64,000 nt of DNA from Anaerolineaceae bacterium (GTDB taxonomy: Bacteria; Chloroflexota; Anaerolineae; Anaerolineales; Anaerolineaceae). The translations under genes and the position numbers were made by a program. Below are positions 8,586 through 17,080 of the stretch, one piece after another (position 1 is the first letter of the stretch; each line of letters starts with the position of its first letter). The DNA lies in NCBI GenBank assembly GCA_002702705.1, contig PABH01000028.1, positions 124,001-188,000 of the forward strand, read 5' to 3'. The notes under the pieces were generated by a model that searched no databases, was not told the DNA's origin, and saw only the letters and a list, made by a program, of their open reading frames with translations.

Positions 8586-10089
8586 AGAAAAATTCCTTTT
8601 TGTTCGATTTCGTTGGTTATATATTGCAGCAGTCGTGATTATATTTTTGGTTGGTGCTGGTATTCGATTGTATGATTTGAAGGATATTCCCCTTGATTTT
8701 CACCCCACGCGGCAGTTACACTCCGCCTTGATTGCACGGGGCATGTATTATGAAAATTTGGAAAGTGTACCGGATTGGCAGCGTGAAACAGCTGTAAGGC
8801 AGTGGAAAGCGGAAGGTTTGATTGAACCCCCCATCATGGAACGTTTGGCTGCTTTTGGATACCAGCTTGCAGGGGATGATTTATTGTGGATTCCGCGGTT
8901 GTATGCGATTGTGTTTTGGCTGTTGGGTGGTTTCGCTTTACTTTTATTAACCAAAGAATTAACTGATGAAAACGGTGCAGTTGCAGCATTATTATTTTAT
9001 TTGGTCAATCCATACGCTGCGATTGCCAGCCGGGCATTTCAACCCGACCCCTTAATGGTAACGTTGATTCTGTATGCCTTGTGGGCGATTATCCGTTGGC
9101 AGCGAGCAGGTGGATGGAAGTGGGCCGTATTGGCTGGTGTGTTTGGCGGATTGGCGATTTTTGTTAAATCAGTGGCGGTTTTTCCCATTTTATTCGCTTT
9201 TGCTGCCGTTGTGATCAGTACGGTGGGTTTCAAAAGTCTATTACGGTCACCCCAGATATGGTTGATCGCGGTATTGGCGGTACTACCCTATGCTATTTAC
9301 CATATTTATGGTGTTTATATCAACGGGGAAATGCAGTCACAGTTCAGTTTACGGTTTTTTCCGCAGCTTTGGAAAGATCCCGGTTTTTGGCTACGGTGGC
9401 ACGGTATGATTAACCAGGTGGTTGGACTCGAATTTTTCCTGGCGGCTATTTTGGGTATCTTTTTATTAAAACGAAAATCAGACCGCACCTTATTAATAGC
9501 TTTATTTGCCGGTTATTTTGTGTATGGGATGGCCTTGTCTTACCATATTTCCACCCATGATTATTATCAGCTTCCATTATTTCCGGTGGTTGCGATAGGC
9601 CTGGCAGCCGTGGTTTCTGTGATTTTTGAGTCTTTGCAGGGAAAACCCTGGCTGGTATCGGCAGGCGCGCTTTTGGTTTTGTCTTATTTTATGGTGATTA
9701 ATGCCTGGGATGTGCGTGTCACGTTAAAACGCAGTGATTACCGGAATGAAGAGCAGTTTTGGATCAAGATTGGTGAATTATTTACGCCAGAAGATTCGAT
9801 TATTGGCATCACTCAGGATTATGGCTATCGGATGGCTTACTGGGGATGGCGTACACCGACCCATTGGATGACCTCAGCAGATTTCGCAGTGCGGGAACTG
9901 GCTGGTCAGGAATTTGATATGGAAGCGGTTTTTTATGAACAAATTGAAGGCAAAACTCGTTTTTTGGTGACTCAACTTTCCGAGTTGGATCGCCAACCAA
10001 AGGTTAAAGCCTTATTAAATGATCATTTTTTGTTGATATCCGAATCACCGGATTATTTGATCTATGATTTAACCCAACCACAAAATTAA
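8578..10089 (+). CDS. PMT/ArnT-like membrane glycosyltransferase
   Basis: A 503-residue polytopic membrane protein with about ten hydrophobic segments. After the first segment comes DIPLDFHPTRQLHSA, matching the first outer loop of GT39/GT83-type enzymes (Asp/Glu-containing loop that binds the lipid-linked sugar). The C-terminal 120 residues are soluble. Such enzymes use polyprenyl-phosphate sugars on the outer face of the membrane. It overlaps the upstream GT2 gene by 8 bases and lies 11 bases before the next one, so the three form one unit. Substrate unknown. Confidence 0.75.
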   Translation: MNKEKFLFVRFRWLYIAAVVIIFLVGAGIRLYDLKDIPLDFHPTRQLHSALIARGMYYENLESVPDWQRETAVRQWKAEGLIEPPIMERLAAFGYQLAGDDLLWIPRLYAIVFWLLGGFALLLLTKELTDENGAVAALLFYLVNPYAAIASRAFQPDPLMVTLILYALWAIIRWQRAGGWKWAVLAGVFGGLAIFVKSVAVFPILFAFAAVVISTVGFKSLLRSPQIWLIAVLAVLPYAIYHIYGVYINGEMQSQFSLRFFPQLWKDPGFWLRWHGMINQVVGLEFFLAAILGIFLLKRKSDRTLLIALFAGYFVYGMALSYHISTHDYYQLPLFPVVAIGLAAVVSVIFESLQGKPWLVSAGALLVLSYFMVINAWDVRVTLKRSDYRNEEQFWIKIGELFTPEDSIIGITQDYGYRMAYWGWRTPTHWMTSADFAVRELAGQEFDMEAVFYEQIEGKTRFLVTQLSELDRQPKVKALLNDHFLLISESPDYLIYDLTQPQN

Positions 10090-10100
10090 AAAGGCGGACC

Positions 10101-10871
10101 ATGAAACCTTTCGTAAGTATCGTTACCCCATCCTATAATCAGGCGAAGTATCTTGAACGAACGATATTATCCGTATTAAATCAAGATTATGAAAATATCG
10201 AATACATCGTAATGGATGGCGGTTCGAATGATGGCAGCCTGGAAATTCTTAAGAAATATGATAATCGTTTAACGTATTGGGAGTCCAAAACCGATAAGGG
10301 TCAAACCGATGCAATTAACAAAGGGTTTGCGAAAGCCAATGGGCAGATTCTGGCCTGGTTAAATTCGGATGATACCTACCAACCGGGCGCCATATCCGAG
10401 ATGGTTAAATTTATGATTGATCATCCTGAAGTTGGTTTGGTGTATGGGGACTGCAATTTTATTAACGCGGAAGATGAAGTAATTGGTAAATTTAACGCGG
10501 CTCAAACGGACTACACACGATTAACACGTGGTTATGTCCATATTCCCCAACAGGCGGCTTTTTGGCGGGCGGATTTGTGGAAGCAGGTTGGCCCCCTGGA
10601 CGATAGTATTTATTTTGCGATGGATTATGATTTGTGGCTGCGCTTAGCCGAAATATCCAAGATCGTTTATCTTCCTCGTTTGTGGGCCAACTTCCGCCTG
10701 CACGGTGACGCGAAAACCATCGCTGAAGATGACCGCTGTTGGCCGGACATGGTACGTATTCATTATCGTAATGGGGGAAAATGGTGGCATCCGCTGGTCT
10801 GGAAGTATTATGTGCGGAAAATAGCGGGACCGTATCTCCGTGCCAAACGCAGGAAAATGATTAAAAGTTAA
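10101..10871 (+). CDS. GT2 family glycosyltransferase
   Basis: A 256-residue GT-A enzyme: VSIVTPSYNQAKYLERT, VMDGGSNDGS, GQTDAINKGF and LNSDDTY. AMDYDLWLRLAE is the usual acceptor-side motif. AAGG precedes the ATG. It is a paralogue of the protein at 7602-8585 but lacks about 70 C-terminal residues of that copy. Last gene of the glycan locus; about 215 bases of non-coding DNA follow. Confidence 0.85.
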   Translation: MKPFVSIVTPSYNQAKYLERTILSVLNQDYENIEYIVMDGGSNDGSLEILKKYDNRLTYWESKTDKGQTDAINKGFAKANGQILAWLNSDDTYQPGAISEMVKFMIDHPEVGLVYGDCNFINAEDEVIGKFNAAQTDYTRLTRGYVHIPQQAAFWRADLWKQVGPLDDSIYFAMDYDLWLRLAEISKIVYLPRLWANFRLHGDAKTIAEDDRCWPDMVRIHYRNGGKWWHPLVWKYYVRKIAGPYLRAKRRKMIKS

Positions 10872-11088
10872 TTAGGAAAAACAAATTCACTTGATTATGA
10901 ATATACTGGAAAGGCAGATTGTGAGACACAACCCTCACAGTTGCTGAAGTTTGACGCTGCTTTTTTTGCCAGTTGAAACACGAAAGACGGATGAAAATAA
11001 AACCTCCGATACGTTGAATACACTTCCGACATTCAACAACTGTTTATTTTTCAATCCGGGCGTGATTATAATTAAAGCTGGAGGCCCT
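10872..11088. other. Intergenic leader with two small palindromes
   Basis: Contains TGTGAG (10920-10925) / CTCACA (10934-10939) with an 8-base spacer, and GTTGAAT (11013-11019) / ATTCAAC (11031-11037). A TATAAT at 11067-11072 may drive the next gene. A T-run at 10960-10967 could end upstream transcription, but no strong stem precedes it. Confidence 0.35.
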
Positions 11089-11427
11089 ATGGATAATCGA
11101 AATCTTGATCCCAAAAAGAAGGGATTTTTTGGTGAACTGGTATTACAGGTACGGTTGGTCATTCGTTTGATGAAAGACGACCGCATTAATCCGCTTTTAA
11201 AGCTGTTACCGTTTGCCGGTTTTTTATACTTTATCGTGCCTGATCTGGTGATTGGTCCGTTTGATGATACAGCCATCATCTTTTTGGGTTCCTATTTGTT
11301 TTTAGAATTTTGCCCCCCTGCCATCGTTCAGGAGCATATGCGGATTCTACGAGGTGAATTTCCACCCCCACAAGAACGACCGGATGTGATTGATGCAGAA
11401 TTTAAAGATATGGATGACGATAGGTGA
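11089..11427 (+). CDS. YkvA/DUF1232-like small membrane protein
   Basis: A 112-residue protein. ATG 11089 has GGAGG upstream; an in-frame start at 10951 would run through palindromes and is rejected. Residues 20-60 read LMKDDRINPLLKLLPFAGFLYFIVPDLV followed by GPFDDTA. This resembles the DUF1232 pattern: a hydrophobic segment, then a Pro-Asp pair and an acidic DD. One or two membrane segments and an acidic tail (DMDDDR). Function unknown. The next gene starts 3 bases after the stop. Confidence 0.6.
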   Translation: MDNRNLDPKKKGFFGELVLQVRLVIRLMKDDRINPLLKLLPFAGFLYFIVPDLVIGPFDDTAIIFLGSYLFLEFCPPAIVQEHMRILRGEFPPPQERPDVIDAEFKDMDDDR

Positions 11428-11430
11428 ACG

Positions 11431-12726
11431 ATGAATAAAACGCTGAAAATTTTTGTTTTTATATTTTTAACATTGATATTAACCGCTTGTCAGAACGCGG
11501 AACCTACCCAAATTCCGCCAACCGTTCCGGCAGTGACACTTCAACCGACAGATTCGCCAATGCCGATAAGCCCTGTTGAAGAAATTGGTTCCACGGAAAC
11601 ACCCGTTATGGAAGTGGAGCCCACAGTCACGGAGGAAAACATTTCTTCCAATGTAACACAGATTCCGGATGGTTCTTTGTTTGAGTGGGTAGAAATAGCT
11701 TCTGGTTTTAACAAACCTTTAGATTTGGAAGATGCCGGGAACGGTTTATTTTATATCGTTGAACAAGGTGGTTTAATTCATGTGTTGTTAAACGGTGAAA
11801 AGACGCAGGAACCGTTTTTGGATATTCAAGACCGGGTGGGTACCCAGGCAAATGAACAGGGTTTATTGGGCCTGACATTTGATAAAAACTACACTCAAAA
11901 TCGCATCTTTTACCTGGATTACACCGATAAAAGGGGTGATACGGTCATTGCCAGGTATCAGGCTGCCGAAGATGGGCTGACAGCTGACCCCAATTCAGAA
12001 CAGATCTTATTACAAATTGATCAACCCTATGGTAACCATAATGGTGGAAATGTCGTTTTTGGACCGGATGGGTTTTTGTATATCGGCATGGGCGATGGTG
12101 GATCGGGTGGTGACCCGGAAGACCGTGCACAGAACACGGATACTTTGTTAGGTAAGTTACTCAGGATTGCTGTATCTGATCAGGAAACGTATGCAGTTCC
12201 GGCGGATAACCCCTATGTCAACGGCGGTGGGCGTTCTGAAATTTTTGCGATCGGTTTAAGAAATCCGTGGCGTTTTTCATTTGATCAAAACAATGGCGAT
12301 TTATATATAGCGGATGTGGGGCAGGGTGAATGGGAAGAAATCAGCTACATGGCAGGCATAGTCCCTGGTGTGAACTATGGTTGGGATTACCGTGAAGGTT
12401 TTCAAACCTATGAAGATCAACCGCCTGCAGATTTGGTTTTGACCGATCCGGTTTTGGAATATGGGCATGATATGGGCTGCTCTGTGACCGGTGGGTATGT
12501 TTACCGCGGCTCGGAATTACCCGATTTGAACGGTGTTTATATGTTTGGCGATTACTGTACCGGTAAGGTATGGGGCACGTTGAAGTTGGACCAGCCTGAA
12601 TGGGATTTTGTCGAATTGTTCTCGACCAATGAAAATATCAGCGCCTTTGGACAGGATCAGTCCGGTGAAATGTATTTAATTGCACATGGCGGCCGGATTT
12701 ATAAACTGCAGGCTGCGGACAAGTAA
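11431..12726 (+). CDS. Lipoprotein sugar dehydrogenase (GSDH/PQQ-type beta-propeller)
   Basis: A 431-residue exported lipoprotein: signal peptide with lipobox LTAC (Cys20), a Thr/Pro-rich linker to about residue 75, then a six-bladed propeller of the glucose/sorbosone dehydrogenase family. Diagnostic stretches are GLLGLTFDKNY, NHNGGNVVFGPDGFLYIGMG, GSGGDPEDRAQN, GLRNPWRFSFD and DVGQGEWEEI. The family oxidises aldose sugars with PQQ outside the cell. Whether this bacterium makes PQQ is not shown here, so the enzyme could be an apo-form or use an external cofactor. Confidence 0.8.
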   Translation: MNKTLKIFVFIFLTLILTACQNAEPTQIPPTVPAVTLQPTDSPMPISPVEEIGSTETPVMEVEPTVTEENISSNVTQIPDGSLFEWVEIASGFNKPLDLEDAGNGLFYIVEQGGLIHVLLNGEKTQEPFLDIQDRVGTQANEQGLLGLTFDKNYTQNRIFYLDYTDKRGDTVIARYQAAEDGLTADPNSEQILLQIDQPYGNHNGGNVVFGPDGFLYIGMGDGGSGGDPEDRAQNTDTLLGKLLRIAVSDQETYAVPADNPYVNGGGRSEIFAIGLRNPWRFSFDQNNGDLYIADVGQGEWEEISYMAGIVPGVNYGWDYREGFQTYEDQPPADLVLTDPVLEYGHDMGCSVTGGYVYRGSELPDLNGVYMFGDYCTGKVWGTLKLDQPEWDFVELFSTNENISAFGQDQSGEMYLIAHGGRIYKLQAADK

Positions 12727-12814
12727 GTGCCCAGGCTTGCACGACTTAAGCAAAAATCAGAAAAACTTGATACAATAAATTAATTAATGGTTTAAATTAT
12801 GGAAGGAGAAAATC

Positions 12815-13045
12815 ATGGCAGAAAAACGATGGCAAACAATTCAGGTTAAACATTGTGATCATGTAGGCTGCGATGTAAAACTACAAGCCCTGGTTATACT
12901 TCCCCCTGAGCGATTACCAGACCAACCGCCGCGGGTCGAAGCACACCGCTGTTCAAAAGGTTTACAGTGCAGTTCATTAACCAAACCCACCTGTGTGTGG
13001 GCTGGTACGAACCCAAATTACGATCCGTTTGCCGATGCAGATTAA
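12815..13045 (+). CDS. Small cysteine-containing protein of unknown function
   Basis: 76 residues, preceded by a strong GGAAGGAG. Cysteines sit at 14, 19, 46, 52 and 60, with His13, His16 and His45 nearby, so a Zn or Fe-S site is possible. I do not recognise the family. It stands alone between a lipoprotein gene and a strong bidirectional terminator. Codon use and the ribosome site support a real gene. Confidence 0.7.
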   Translation: MAEKRWQTIQVKHCDHVGCDVKLQALVILPPERLPDQPPRVEAHRCSKGLQCSSLTKPTCVWAGTNPNYDPFADAD

Positions 13046-13049
13046 AAGT

Positions 13050-13075
13050 AAAACGCCGCATTTTCGCGGCGTTTT
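13050..13075. terminator. Bidirectional intrinsic terminator
   Basis: AAAACGCCGC (13050-13059), loop ATTTTC, GCGGCGTTTT (13066-13075), with T-rich flanks on both strands. It serves the small Cys gene on + and kbl on -, whose stop lies 20 bases away. Confidence 0.85.
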
Positions 13076-13094
13076 CTCTTGTATAAAATAAAAT

Positions 13095-14279
13095 TTACGA
13101 TATTACCCCTAGTTTTTTGCCGACCTTTTCAAATGCGGCCAGGCTGAGGTCGAGATCTTCTTTTGAATGGGCAGCAGAGATCATTACCCGGATGCGGGCT
13201 TTCCCCAGGGGGACCGTTGGAAAACCCAAAGCCATTGCAAATACACCGTTCTCAAACAGTTCGCGGCTGAATTCTCGCGCTAATTTCGCATCACCTAACA
13301 TGACGGGGGTGATTGGTGTTTGTGATTCCCCGGTATCAAAACCCAGTTTTTGCATTTCGGATTTGAAATAATTTCCGTTATCCCACAGGCGGTCTACCAG
13401 TTCGGTGGAGGATTCCAGCAAATCCACGGCAGCCAGACAGGCGGCTACATCCGCTGGTGGAACTGCCGAGGAGAATAAGAAAGGTCGTCCACGTTGGCGT
13501 AACCACTGAATGATCTTTGCCGATCCAGCCACCATGCCGCCCACTACACCAAAGGCTTTTGACATGGTGCCAACTTCCACATCCACTTTGCCGTGTAAAT
13601 TAAAATGATCCACGATGCCGCGGCCGCCTTTGCCAACCACACCTTCACCGTGGGCATCATCCACCATTAACATCAGGTCGTATTTGCTGGTGATTTCGTA
13701 GATTTTATCCAATGGGGCTAGGTCGCCATCCATGCTAAAAACGCCATCGGTGATGGTTAAGAAACGGCGGTATTTATCCTTGTTTTCAAGGTAGACCCGT
13801 TCCAAATCGGCGGCGTCCGCATGCTTAAAGACCAGGATTTTTGCACCGGATAAACGGCAGCCATCAATAATCGAAGCATGATTTAATTCATCGGACAGAA
13901 TGGCATCGTTTTTATCCACCAGACAGGGAATGGTGGCAATATTGGCTGAAAAACCGGATTGGAAGGTGATGCAGTCTTCCACACCTTTAAATTTTGCTAA
14001 TCGTTTTTCCAGTTCCAGGTGGATGTCCATTGTGCCGGCGATGGTGCGCACAGCACCGGGTCCAACGCCGTATTTTTGCAGTGCGTTTTGGGCGGCTTCC
14101 ACCATTTTGGGGTGGTTCGCGAGTCCAAGATAGTTGTTTGAACAAAAATTTAATACACGTTTTCCATCGACAACCAGCCAGGCACCCTGCGGTGAACTGA
14201 GGGTACGAATCTGATTATAAAAACCTTTTTCTTTTAACTGGGCAATCTCTTCATCGATCCAGTCTAAACGTTTTGACAT
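13095..14279 (-). CDS. kbl: Glycine C-acetyltransferase (2-amino-3-ketobutyrate CoA ligase)
   Basis: A 394-residue PLP enzyme of the alpha-oxoamine synthase family. It joins glycine and acetyl-CoA to 2-amino-3-ketobutyrate, or cleaves that product in threonine breakdown. Visible landmarks: [43 protein letters not shown] (PLP Asp208) and TMSKAFG with the Schiff-base Lys241. Length equals the usual 395-398. AGAGGT precedes the ATG. No threonine dehydrogenase (tdh) is adjacent, unlike E. coli. A biotin-type KAPA synthase is a less likely alternative. Confidence 0.88.
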   Translation of the reverse strand: MSKRLDWIDEEIAQLKEKGFYNQIRTLSSPQGAWLVVDGKRVLNFCSNNYLGLANHPKMVEAAQNALQKYGVGPGAVRTIAGTMDIHLELEKRLAKFKGVEDCITFQSGFSANIATIPCLVDKNDAILSDELNHASIIDGCRLSGAKILVFKHADAADLERVYLENKDKYRRFLTITDGVFSMDGDLAPLDKIYEITSKYDLMLMVDDAHGEGVVGKGGRGIVDHFNLHGKVDVEVGTMSKAFGVVGGMVAGSAKIIQWLRQRGRPFLFSSAVPPADVAACLAAVDLLESSTELVDRLWDNGNYFKSEMQKLGFDTGESQTPITPVMLGDAKLAREFSRELFENGVFAMALGFPTVPLGKARIRVMISAAHSKEDLDLSLAAFEKVGKKLGVIS

Positions 14280-14816
14280 GAGTACCTCTTGTTTGGGTTA
14301 TGGATTGGGTAATTTTTTTTACCTTTTAATTATATCGATTTGTACGCTTGCTGTCCCCCGCTAAATGGCATATATTTTGATGACGGATATAAGTGAACGT
14401 GCGGTTTGTTTGTGAAGGAGATTGTTTTTTAAGCCAGGATACAGCCTGGGTTCTGATCTTTTAAGAGCAGACCTCGAGCTAAATTCTTGTTTTATATTCA
14501 GCCTGTAAATCTAATGATCTTTGGTCAAGCGGCGACCTTGTATCCAAAAATCTCGAGGTCGGGGGATCATGCTGGCGAGGAGTTTACCCGAAGCCGGGAT
14601 GACAAAGCCCAGCTTTTAAAGCCTCGTGAGGGATTAGAAAATTGGCCAGCCGTGTCCCTCACAGAAAATAGAGACCATCTGTGTAAAGCTGGGCTTTTAA
14701 GTGTTAAAAGCAGAAGCGCGGTTTTAGTTAAAAAAATTCATCAGGCTTGATTGGCTTGCTGTGATGTACTCCCTCTGTCCTTTAAAAGCCGTGTTCAGTT
14801 CCGGCATACCGATCTT
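14280..14816. other. Repeat-rich non-coding gap, possible structured RNA
   Basis: No credible gene. Three nested or adjacent pairings can be seen: GACCTCGAG (14470-14478) with CTCGAGGTC (14552-14560); AAAGCCCAGCTTT (14604-14616) with AAAGCTGGGCTTT (14685-14697); and inside it GTGAGGG (14626-14632) with CCCTCAC (14656-14662). Bases 14542-14563 recur in inverse orientation at 28726-28747, and AAAGCTGGGCTTTT recurs at 23555-23568. This suggests dispersed repeats able to fold as RNA or DNA. An 87-codon frame at 14487-14750 has no ribosome site and cuts through these pairings. Confidence 0.5.
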
Positions 14817-16448
14817 TTAGTCTAAACTAAAGTCGGTTAAACTGCCGATATCCAACAAGGCTTTTCGGATCGTTTCTTCCTGCCCTGGTTTGATCAGGGC
14901 GACTGTTGGAGAAAGGATTTCTTTAATCGCCTTGTTGGCACGATTGGCCTGTAATTTTTTTAGAATCTCGGGATCAGATACTTTTAATAAACTTTCCCGG
15001 CTGATCTGGTTAGCCTGGTGGCTTTGTTCCCATTGGAGGAGGGCAGATTGTAAGGGGGGAGGAAAAGGATCTTTCAGTTGATTTTGCAAGAGGGTAAACA
15101 AATGGTTTACCTTTAATCCCTGTTCTGCTGCTTTGTGAAGAGATCGGGGAGAGAGTTGATACAGGTAGCCCCCCTTTTGGGATTCCCCCCATTCACAAAA
15201 TCGGGCAATCTGATACCGCAGGGCAAGGGGTGTTTGTTGGGGTACTTTCAGTTGGCCATAGCGGTCTAGTTGGATTTTTGGCTGGTCCACCTCGGTAAAA
15301 TCCGGGGATTGACCATTCCATAAAGTTCTGCTCCAGGCCGATAATTTAAAGGCGGTTGGTTCTGTTTTACCTTCCGGGTGCGCGAGATCGACAAACCCCA
15401 GCCAGTGTAAGGGTTGGGTGATAAAAAAGCGGATAAATTCACCCTCTACTTGATCCCAACTTTGAAATCCGCTTAAATATTGTTTGGTAACCGCATCCCG
15501 GATGAACCATGAATCGTAATCTCCGCCGGGACGTTGAAAATCCGGGAAGTTGGTGTATATAAATTGAATAAAAATATCCAGATTCCACCACTGATCTTCC
15601 GGCACGAGTGAAATTTGTTCCAGTAAAAACTTTCGGATTGGGAGCGGGTGATGATCCGGCTCGATTTCAAAGCTTAACCCTGGGGTTAATAAAAATTCGT
15701 TCACAGTGGTACTGTTCATCCAGGCTGTAGCTAAATAGGATAAGGCTTTCGGACGGGGTTGGGCTAAAAATGTTTTGGTATGGTCCGTAATGGTGGTGTT
15801 TAAGGAATCAATCAATTCACCAGTGAACAAAAGCTGCTTTAAGAACTGCGGATTGATCTCCCAGGTTAAGGTGCTCAGTTTTTCAAATGGCAGTCCCATG
15901 CGGAATCCAGCCAGCAAGGTGGTGACCTCATTCAGAATGGCATCCGTAACGGGTTGGTGATGTTTGCTTTCTCCGGGAGAAGCCGGACGGCCTGGGAGTG
16001 GAATGGTCTCCTGGTCAGGGGCCGGCATGGATTTTAGCATTTCATCAGGAATATAGGCGTATTCCTGGGGTTCGTTGTTGAGGTTTAAGAAAGCTCTGCC
16101 GATCAGAGCGCGGTACCATAAGATTTCAGCCGGGGAAGCCGGGTTCAGGTCGGGACGTTCCCGGTCACGTTTGGCGGCACCCATCACGCGCACATCACCG
16201 TAATCACGGCTGAACTGTGCCCAGGGCAAATATCCTTTGTGCATTTGCAGTTGGGTTAACGCTTCCCGCGCCTCCGGCGTCAGTGATTCGAGCATTTCGA
16301 GAATCAGATTCTCGTCTGCCAGGGCAGTTAACAACTGAGGACGCGCCTTATGCAGATCCGGGGCTTCCAGGTCAATCCCCCAGGCATTGGCAACCATGCG
16401 CAGATAGGATAAATCGTGTCCTTGTAAGGTGTTTAATAAAGTCGGCAT
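14817..16448 (-). CDS. Helicase-associated-domain-like protein
   Basis: A 543-residue cytoplasmic protein. The N-terminal 110 residues contain LSYLRMVANAWGIDLEAP, SLTPEAREALTQL and KRDRERPDLNPASPAEILWYRALIGRAF. This pattern resembles N-terminal regions of Chloroflexota and Deinococcus proteins with an XPB/Ssl2-like helicase-associated C-terminal domain. The middle has no motif I can assign. The C-terminus NKAIKEILSPTVALIKPG also fits that group. No Walker A or DEAD box is present, so it is not itself a helicase. A TATAAT on the - strand (16482-16487) lies 33 bases before the start. Confidence 0.5.
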   Translation of the reverse strand: MPTLLNTLQGHDLSYLRMVANAWGIDLEAPDLHKARPQLLTALADENLILEMLESLTPEAREALTQLQMHKGYLPWAQFSRDYGDVRVMGAAKRDRERPDLNPASPAEILWYRALIGRAFLNLNNEPQEYAYIPDEMLKSMPAPDQETIPLPGRPASPGESKHHQPVTDAILNEVTTLLAGFRMGLPFEKLSTLTWEINPQFLKQLLFTGELIDSLNTTITDHTKTFLAQPRPKALSYLATAWMNSTTVNEFLLTPGLSFEIEPDHHPLPIRKFLLEQISLVPEDQWWNLDIFIQFIYTNFPDFQRPGGDYDSWFIRDAVTKQYLSGFQSWDQVEGEFIRFFITQPLHWLGFVDLAHPEGKTEPTAFKLSAWSRTLWNGQSPDFTEVDQPKIQLDRYGQLKVPQQTPLALRYQIARFCEWGESQKGGYLYQLSPRSLHKAAEQGLKVNHLFTLLQNQLKDPFPPPLQSALLQWEQSHQANQISRESLLKVSDPEILKKLQANRANKAIKEILSPTVALIKPGQEETIRKALLDIGSLTDFSLD

Positions 16449-16507
16449 GTTTTTACGCGTCTCATCAAGATTGTGTTTGCCATTATACTAGATTCTTATT
16501 TAATTTT

Positions 16508-16709
16508 GGTGCGACGCACTTGGTTTACTCCCGCCGCCCTGCCGGAAAAATATTCTATTACCCACGTTACCCCTCATCAAGAAAGTGGGTTGCACCTGAA
16601 ATGATTACCCTTTTCCGACAGGTGCAACGCACTTTTCCGTTATAGGAGGAAATGGTTAACAGGTGGGGCTGAATAGATAGATCCCTGGTTAACCGAAGTG
16701 CATCGCACC
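16508..16709. mobile_element. 202-bp MITE-like element, copy 1
   Basis: Bounded by terminal inverted repeats GGTGCGACGCACTT (16508-16521) and AAGTGCATCGCACC (16696-16709; one mismatch). An internal inverted repeat GTTGCACCTG (16589-16598) / CAGGTGCAAC (16619-16628) extends to 17 bp with one mismatch. It encodes nothing plausible. A second copy of identical length begins 11 bases later. Could be a MITE, or a structured regulatory RNA. Confidence 0.6.
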
Positions 16710-16719
16710 TTTCGAACAT

Positions 16720-16921
16720 GGTGCGACGCACTTGGTTTGGCCAAATTATCTCATTGGAAATATTCTCATTTGCATACGGAAAAATGCAAAACGAGTGTGC
16801 GTTGCACCTGAAATGATTACCCTTTTCTCGACAGGTGCAACGCACTTTTCCGTTATTGAGCGGATTGGTTATCAGTGGGGTAGCATAGATAGATCTCTGG
16901 TTAACCGAAGTGCGTCGCACC
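16720..16921. mobile_element. 202-bp MITE-like element, copy 2
   Basis: Direct tandem partner of the element at 16508-16709, separated by 10 bases. Terminal inverted repeats GGTGCGACGCACTT (16720-16733) and AAGTGCGTCGCACC (16908-16921) match perfectly. Internal pair GTTGCACCTG (16801-16810) / CAGGTGCAAC (16832-16841). The two copies share the right half almost fully and differ in the segment after the left end. The rest of the 16449-17080 gap holds two promoters. Confidence 0.6.
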
Positions 16922-17016
16922 TTTTTGTAAAAATCTTCTTGAATATGGTTTCTCTATTTTTGGGAGTGATGATAAAATGAGTACTACAGCCTTACAGACC
17001 TGTAATCGGGTTTTAA

Positions 17017-17045
17017 TTGACGGGTGTATGGCTTTTTTGTATAAT
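17017..17045 (+). promoter_or_regulatory. Sigma-70 type promoter for the DUF4388/GTPase operon
   Basis: TTGACG (17017-17022), exactly 17 bases, TATAAT (17040-17045). Transcription would start near 17052, giving a 29-base leader with GAAGGA before the ATG at 17081. Confidence 0.8.
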
Positions 17046-17080
17046 TCCAATAGTCCATCTCACCCACCGAAGGACATTTC

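Noticed and set aside
10920-10939. CRP-type binding site
   Set aside because: TGTGA and TCACA are 10 bases apart rather than 6, so the site does not fit the CRP consensus.
14487-14750. An 87-codon open frame in the 14.3-14.8 kb gap
   Set aside because: No ribosome site, no protein-like composition, and it runs through inverted repeats shared with other loci.
16217-16645. 142-codon frame on the + strand
   Set aside because: Overlaps the helicase-associated-like gene and the 202-bp element; no ribosome site.
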